From positions 1 to 43,012 of the forward strand of contig JAODNN010000137.1 in the NCBI GenBank assembly GCA_025465355.1: a DNA stretch of 43,012 nt, in the 5' to 3' direction. The position numbers were made by a program, and so were the translations under genes. Shown in pieces: positions 38,945-43,012 of the stretch (position 1 is the first letter of the stretch; each line of letters opens with the position of its first letter). The notes beneath the pieces were generated by a model. That model did not search any database. It was not told the origin of the DNA and saw only the letters and a program-made list of their open reading frames with translations. Source of the stretch: Blastococcus sp. (GTDB lineage Bacteria; Actinomycetota; Actinomycetes; Mycobacteriales; Geodermatophilaceae).

Positions 38945-41320
38945 TCAGGCCTGGGGGCCCCGCCCGAGGGACGTCGTCCCGGAGACCAGCACCAGGTCCG
39001 AGCTGTGCGTGCCGGCGGCATCGATGCCGGCCGGCCGCGGCGCGAACCCGGGCAGACCCGTGAGCCCGTCGCTGCCGTCGATGGTGCGCAGGGACACCGG
39101 CTGGCCGCCGTCCACCGTGAACGACGCCCGCAGGCCGTCGGCGCCGGGCGCATGGAAGGTGACCCGGATCCGATCATGGCCGAGCGCCGCGTCGGGCACG
39201 TCGCGGCCGGCCATCCGCGCCCCGACCACCGTGCCGCCGGCGGTCCGGAGATCGAGGGCCACCAGGCGCACCCCGGGGCGCCGCGGCCGGATCAGGACGG
39301 TGATCTCCCGGTGGCCGCCCAGCACCGTGTCCGAGACGGTGGTGACCTCCGGGGCGGGAAGGTGGGCAGCCCGAGCCGGGCCGGTCGCGACGTCCGCGCC
39401 CGCCAGGTAGGGGTAGTCGACCGGCAGCGGCTTCCGGCCGTCGACGTACAGCGACGTGTAGGTGCCCGGGTGCTGCTCCGTGCTCGCCCACCAGGCGTGC
39501 CCGCTGTCGGTGTCGAGGGCGTAGACGAGCTGACTGGGCACCGGGTGGTCCGCGTCGGTGGAGTCGACCGAGAGCCCGGCGGCGGTGCAGGCGGCCGCCA
39601 CGACGATCGCCGTAGCCGGGACGGCGGCGGAGCGCAGCCATCCCCCTCGGACCGGTCCCCGGTCGGGGTCGGCGAAGAGCAGTTCGATCGCCGGCAGCAG
39701 GGCGACCACCAGCAGCGTGGTGACGAAGGCCGGCACCGCGGCGGTTCTGAGCCCGAGGGCCGGGAAGAACAGCACCACGGTGGGCGCCAGAACCACGATC
39801 GCGACCGCACCGCTGACCAGTGCCGCGCCGACCGCGACCACCCGCGACGACGTCAGCGTCGCGACCAGGCCGGTCACGCCACCCGCGAGCGCCGGCAGTG
39901 CGGCGAGGTAGGAGCCGCCCGGTGCGAGACCGGCCAGCACACCGCCGAGCACGGCCAGCCAGACCAGCACTCCGACGGCCAGCGTCGCCGGCCCGACCCG
40001 GCGGCGGAGGAGGGCGTACCAGAGCAGCACGACCGCGGCGACCACCGCCACGACGGCCAGCCGGTACCAGCCGGGCCGCCACGGGTCGAGCATCGTGCCG
40101 TAGCCGGGGCGGAACGCGATCAGCGACCACCACAGGCCCTGGGCCGCCAGCGGGGCCAGCACGAGCGGAAGGAGGGCGAGCGCGGCCCCGCCCGCGGTAC
40201 GGCGCACCGAGGAGCTCCCCCGGCGACGGAGCGCCACGGCAAGCACGCCGACCGCCACCATCGCCCCGGCCGCGAACGGCCAGACCAGCCGGCCGGGGTA
40301 ACGCACCAGCGCACCCAGCACCGGGAAGTACGTCGCGTCCCCGGCCGCCGGCTTCTTCAGGACGGACAGGTCGCGGTTCCCCAGCTCGCGCGCCATGGCC
40401 AGGGTGTTGTCGCCCAGTGCCTGCAGCGTGCGCCGGTCCAGCCGGCCGGGAAGGTCGTGTGAGGTGTGGTAGGCGGCCGCCCCGTCGATGAAGGCGGCGT
40501 TGAGGCCGGTGAACCGCCCGTCGGCGAGCAGCACGCTGAAGTCGGTGTCGTTGGGCAGGGCCCGGTACACCTCGACGGCGAAGCTGCTGGCCACCGGGTG
40601 CGGTGCCGCCGCCGCGAACGCGGCCGCCAGTCCGGCGTTGCCCCGCGAGGTCTCGAACACGATGGGCGGGCCGGTCGTCCCCCGCGCCTCGACGTTGAGC
40701 GCCACACCGCCCCCTGCGGCGAGGGGGTGGGAGGAGACGAACGCCTCGGCGCCGCAGAGGCAGGCCTCCTCGGCGTCGGTGAGCACGACGACGACGTCGT
40801 TGCGCAACCGAGGGCCGGCCTTCAGCGCGCGCACCGACTCCACCAGCGTCGAGACGCCGGCCGCGTCGTCCGACGCGCCGGGGCCGTTCTGCACCGAGTC
40901 GTGGTGCGCCATGAGGAACAGCCGGCCGGTCGGGTGCGTCCCGGGGAGCACGGCGACGACGTTCCGGACGCGTGCCATCTCGGTCGTCCCGGGGCCGGAG
41001 GACCAGGCGCCGACGGAGTTCTGGACCCGCGTGTCCAGGCCGAGGCCGGTCAGCGTGGCGACCAGGGAGGCCACGTTCGCGGCGTCCGCGTCGCTGCCCG
41101 CGACGTGCACGTGCGCCCCGAGCTGCTGTACATGCGCGAAGGCACGGTCCGCGCTGAACTGCGTCACCGGCGCATCGGCGGCCGCCGGCGCCGGGGGCCG
41201 CAGGGAAGCCACGCTCCACCCGGCCAGGCCGAGCAGCAGGGCGACGAGGACGAGGCCCGCCACCGGACCGGGCCGCGGGTCGCGCCGCCGTGCGCCGTGC
41301 TGGTGTCGCTCGGCCGGCAC
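38945..41320 (-). CDS. M28-family membrane-anchored metallopeptidase
   Basis: 791 residues. After an N-terminal membrane segment (19-40) comes an extracellular M28 aminopeptidase domain with two-zinc ligands: His139 and Asp141 (AHHDSV), bridging Asp151 (GASDDAAG), Glu184/Glu185 (TDAEEACLCGAEAF), Glu211 (NVEARGT) and the His of YHTSHD. About eight membrane helices follow (about 340-590), then a soluble C-terminal domain of about 190 residues. This layout resembles eukaryotic ERMP1/vacuolar Pff1-type peptidases. GTG 41320 has AGGAGG about 6 nt upstream. It probably releases N-terminal residues from peptides outside the cell; the substrate is unknown. It sits inside the his gene group without a histidine role. 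Confidence 0.9.
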   Translation of the reverse strand: MPAERHQHGARRRDPRPGPVAGLVLVALLLGLAGWSVASLRPPAPAAADAPVTQFSADRAFAHVQQLGAHVHVAGSDADAANVASLVATLTGLGLDTRVQNSVGAWSSGPGTTEMARVRNVVAVLPGTHPTGRLFLMAHHDSVQNGPGASDDAAGVSTLVESVRALKAGPRLRNDVVVVLTDAEEACLCGAEAFVSSHPLAAGGGVALNVEARGTTGPPIVFETSRGNAGLAAAFAAAAPHPVASSFAVEVYRALPNDTDFSVLLADGRFTGLNAAFIDGAAAYHTSHDLPGRLDRRTLQALGDNTLAMARELGNRDLSVLKKPAAGDATYFPVLGALVRYPGRLVWPFAAGAMVAVGVLAVALRRRGSSSVRRTAGGAALALLPLVLAPLAAQGLWWSLIAFRPGYGTMLDPWRPGWYRLAVVAVVAAVVLLWYALLRRRVGPATLAVGVLVWLAVLGGVLAGLAPGGSYLAALPALAGGVTGLVATLTSSRVVAVGAALVSGAVAIVVLAPTVVLFFPALGLRTAAVPAFVTTLLVVALLPAIELLFADPDRGPVRGGWLRSAAVPATAIVVAAACTAAGLSVDSTDADHPVPSQLVYALDTDSGHAWWASTEQHPGTYTSLYVDGRKPLPVDYPYLAGADVATGPARAAHLPAPEVTTVSDTVLGGHREITVLIRPRRPGVRLVALDLRTAGGTVVGARMAGRDVPDAALGHDRIRVTFHAPGADGLRASFTVDGGQPVSLRTIDGSDGLTGLPGFAPRPAGIDAAGTHSSDLVLVSGTTSLGRGPQA

Positions 41321-41397
41321 GTCGGCCTCCTGGGTACGCCGGGACAGGTCGGCGTCACCCTAGGTGAGGGGCTGGGCGCTGGCCGGGAGGCGGCGGC

Positions 41398-42036
41398 TCA
41401 GTTCAGCGTGCCCAGCCAGTTCGTCAGCAACTGCGCACCGGCGTCACCGCTCTTCTCGGGGTGGAACTGCGTCGCCGACAGGGCGCCGTTCTCGACCCCG
41501 GCGACGAACCGGTCGCCGTGCTCGGCCCAGGTGACCAGCGGCTTGGCCAGCGGGGACGGCGGCCCGTCAGCGGCCAACGGGAAGTCGCGGACGCCGTACG
41601 AGTGCACGAAGTAGAAGCGCTCGTCGGCGAGGCCGTCGAACAGAACCGTGCCCGTGGGGACGTCGACGGTGTTCCAGCCCATGTGCGGCAGCACCGGCGC
41701 CTCGAGTGCCTCCACGACGCCGGGCCACTCGCCGCAGCCCTCGGCGTCGTGGCCGTGCTCGACCCCGCGGTCGAAGAGGATCTGCATCCCCACGCAGATG
41801 CCCAGGACGGGACGACCGCCGGCCAGGCGCCGGCCGATGATCCGGGGCCCGTCGACCGCGCGCAGCCCTGTCATACAGGCAGCGAACGCGCCCACGCCGG
41901 GGACGACGAGACCGTCGGCGTCGAGGGCGACCTGCGCGTCGGCGGTGACGGTGACGTCCGCGCCCACCCTGGCCAGCGCGCGCTCCACCGAGCGCAGGTT
42001 GCCCGACCCGTAGTCGAGGACGACGACCTTCTTCAC
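41398..42036 (-). CDS. hisH: Imidazole glycerol phosphate synthase glutaminase subunit
   Basis: A 212-residue class I glutamine amidotransferase that feeds ammonia to HisF. The triad is Cys81 ([13 protein letters not shown]), His192 and Glu194 (TQFHPEKSG). [18 protein letters not shown] at the N-terminus and PHMGWNTV in the middle are typical. GTG 42036 gives the family-like start [10 protein letters not shown] and lies exactly 7 nt after TAGCGT; the ORF continues in frame to 42099, and GTG 42045 is an alternative. In many actinobacteria hisH is followed directly by priA; here two other genes intervene. Confidence 0.96.
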   Translation of the reverse strand: MKKVVVLDYGSGNLRSVERALARVGADVTVTADAQVALDADGLVVPGVGAFAACMTGLRAVDGPRIIGRRLAGGRPVLGICVGMQILFDRGVEHGHDAEGCGEWPGVVEALEAPVLPHMGWNTVDVPTGTVLFDGLADERFYFVHSYGVRDFPLAADGPPSPLAKPLVTWAEHGDRFVAGVENGALSATQFHPEKSGDAGAQLLTNWLGTLN

Positions 42037-42043
42037 GCTCTTC

Positions 42044-42049
42044 ACGCTA
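42044..42049 (-). promoter_or_regulatory. Candidate -10 hexamer of hisH (leaderless)
   Basis: TAGCGT on the minus strand, 7 nt before GTG 42036. It helps decide the hisH start. Confidence 0.45.
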
Positions 42050-42184
42050 CCGGCCAGCACCGAGGCGCCGCTGCGTGTTCCACGTCCCGCCCGAGCCACG
42101 GTCGCCCGCCGTCAAGAGGTGTGCCACATCTGTGGACCTCTGGCTGACCTGGGGATTCGCGTGGCCACGGTCACACCGAGCCGG

Positions 42185-42206
42185 TAGTATTCGAACATCT
42201 GATCGA
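42185..42206 (+). promoter_or_regulatory. SOS-box-like operator with overlapping -10 of the DUF222 gene
   Basis: TCGAAC-ATCT-GATCGA (42191-42206) matches the mycobacterial/actinobacterial LexA box TCGAAC-N4-GTTCGA at 11 of 12 positions. A TAGTAT hexamer (42185-42190) directly precedes it as a candidate -10. Bound LexA would cover the transcript start. The start codon is 18 nt downstream. Confidence 0.6.
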
Positions 42207-42223
42207 ACGGTGTGGGAGGTGCC

Positions 42224-43012
42224 ATGGGCGAGCTGGCGGCGACGCTGGATGCGCTCGGTGCCCTCGCCGCCGATGACCTGTTCGGGTACTCCGACGCCGA
42301 CCTGCTCGACCGCACCCGAGACCTGGTGCGCGCCCGCAACATGCTCGATGCCGAGCTGGCCCGTGTCGTGCGTCGCGCCGAGCTGGCCCAGGCGGCCGAG
42401 CACGACGGGTTGACGACGATGGGCTCCTGGCTGCGTTCGCACTGCCGGCAGTCCGGCTCGGCGATCGCCCGGCTGGTCACGGTCGGCCGGGTGCAGGAGG
42501 CCCTGCCCGCGGTGGCCGCCGCCTGCGCGGCCGGGCAGATCAGTGCCGACCAGGTCGAGGTGCTCGCCGAGGTCACCACGCCGCAGGCGCTGAACAAGGC
42601 CACCGCCGCCGGCGTGGACCTGGCCGCGATCGAGGCGGCGCTGGTCGCGGTCGCGGTCGGCGGCCCGCACCGGGATCTGCAGAAGGCGGTCGGCACCTAC
42701 CTGGCCGCCCTCGATCCCGACGGTCCCGAACCCGACCCCACCGAGGGCCGCTCGCTGTCGATACTGCAGCACCCCGACGGGGCCTTCACCGGCGGCTTCA
42801 CCCTCGATCCGGTCGGCGGGGAGAAGCTCGCCACCGCACTGGAGGCGATCGCCGCGCAAAGCCGCTGCGCCGGCGACACCCGCACCCGCGCCCAGCGCCT
42901 CGGCGACGCGCTGGTCCAGCTCGCCGACCTGCAGCTGGCCTCCGGGAAGCTGCCGATGCTGCGCGGCGTCAGGCCGCACATCGGCGTGCTGATCGGCATC
43001 GAGGACCTGGTC
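42224..43012 (+). CDS. DUF222/13E12-family protein, probable HNH endonuclease (5' part)
   Basis: 263 residues are visible and the frame is open at the window end. The N-terminal DUF222 domain is recognisable: LFGYSDADLLDRTRDLVRARNMLDAELARVVRRAE, then GMTT-like DGLTTMGSWLRSHCRQSGSAIARLVTVGR, CAAGQISADQVEVLAEV and FTLDPVGGEKLATALEA. In actinobacteria this domain is normally followed by a C-terminal HNH nuclease, which would lie beyond the edge. ATG 42224 has GGGAGG about 6 nt upstream. Such genes often occur in many copies per genome. The upstream SOS-like box suggests damage-inducible expression. Confidence 0.88.
   Translation, partial: MGELAATLDALGALAADDLFGYSDADLLDRTRDLVRARNMLDAELARVVRRAELAQAAEHDGLTTMGSWLRSHCRQSGSAIARLVTVGRVQEALPAVAAACAAGQISADQVEVLAEVTTPQALNKATAAGVDLAAIEAALVAVAVGGPHRDLQKAVGTYLAALDPDGPEPDPTEGRSLSILQHPDGAFTGGFTLDPVGGEKLATALEAIAAQSRCAGDTRTRAQRLGDALVQLADLQLASGKLPMLRGVRPHIGVLIGIEDLV

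Overview
The window is a high-GC (roughly 70% or more) housekeeping segment of an actinomycete chromosome. The mix suggests Geodermatophilaceae (Blastococcus, Modestobacter or Geodermatophilus type). The clues are a PriA-type HisA, a Trp-associated membrane protein inside the trp cluster, a PdtaR-type ANTAR regulator next to pyk, DUF222/13E12 and TIGR03085 proteins, frequent GTG starts and many 4-nt ATGA/GTGA overlaps. The family assignment is inference; Actinomycetota is secure. No phage, insertion sequence, CRISPR array or rRNA was seen.

Layout. 1-4.7 kb: the tail of a ParB-like protein, a P-loop kinase coupled to polA, a divergent hotdog thioesterase and a GNAT acetyltransferase. 4.8-11.1 kb: a complete branched-chain amino-acid type ABC importer (lipoprotein receptor, LivH, an unusually long LivM, LivG, LivF) with a recognisable promoter and a hairpin after the receptor gene. 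11.2-12.1 kb: PdtaR-like regulator, an odd tRNA-Leu(CAA) with a short variable loop, and a nested inverted repeat. 12.1-22.2 kb: a PLP decarboxylase on the plus strand, then tesB, pyk, gltD and gltB on the minus strand. 22.5-29.1 kb: hisI-trpE-membrane protein-trpC-trpB-trpA-lgt, nearly all overlapping. 29.1-32.0 kb: a flavoprotein dehydrogenase between two small membrane proteins. 32.0-35.6 kb: a heterodimeric ABC exporter. 35.7-42.0 kb: hisF, a Rid-family protein, priA and hisH, with a nitroreductase and an M28 membrane peptidase between priA and hisH. 42.2 kb to the end: a DUF222 protein behind an SOS-box-like site.

How the parts work together. HisH/HisF, PriA and HisI are consecutive or neighbouring steps of histidine synthesis. 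TrpE, TrpC, TrpB and TrpA cover most of tryptophan synthesis, and PriA probably supplies the missing TrpF step. GltB/GltD provide glutamate for nitrogen assimilation. trpD, trpG, trpF, hisB, hisC, hisD, hisE and hisG are not in the window.

Most notable observations: a tandem duplication of a four-helix unit fused to the N-terminus of LivM; a 63-bp nested inverted repeat between the tRNA and the decarboxylase; a Leu-like tRNA without the long variable arm; nine start codons with a TANNNT hexamer placed for leaderless transcription; a triplicated 15-bp repeat that triplicates a stop/start (GTGA) junction; and a Rid protein in the his operon without the canonical catalytic arginine. No obviously new multi-gene system was found.
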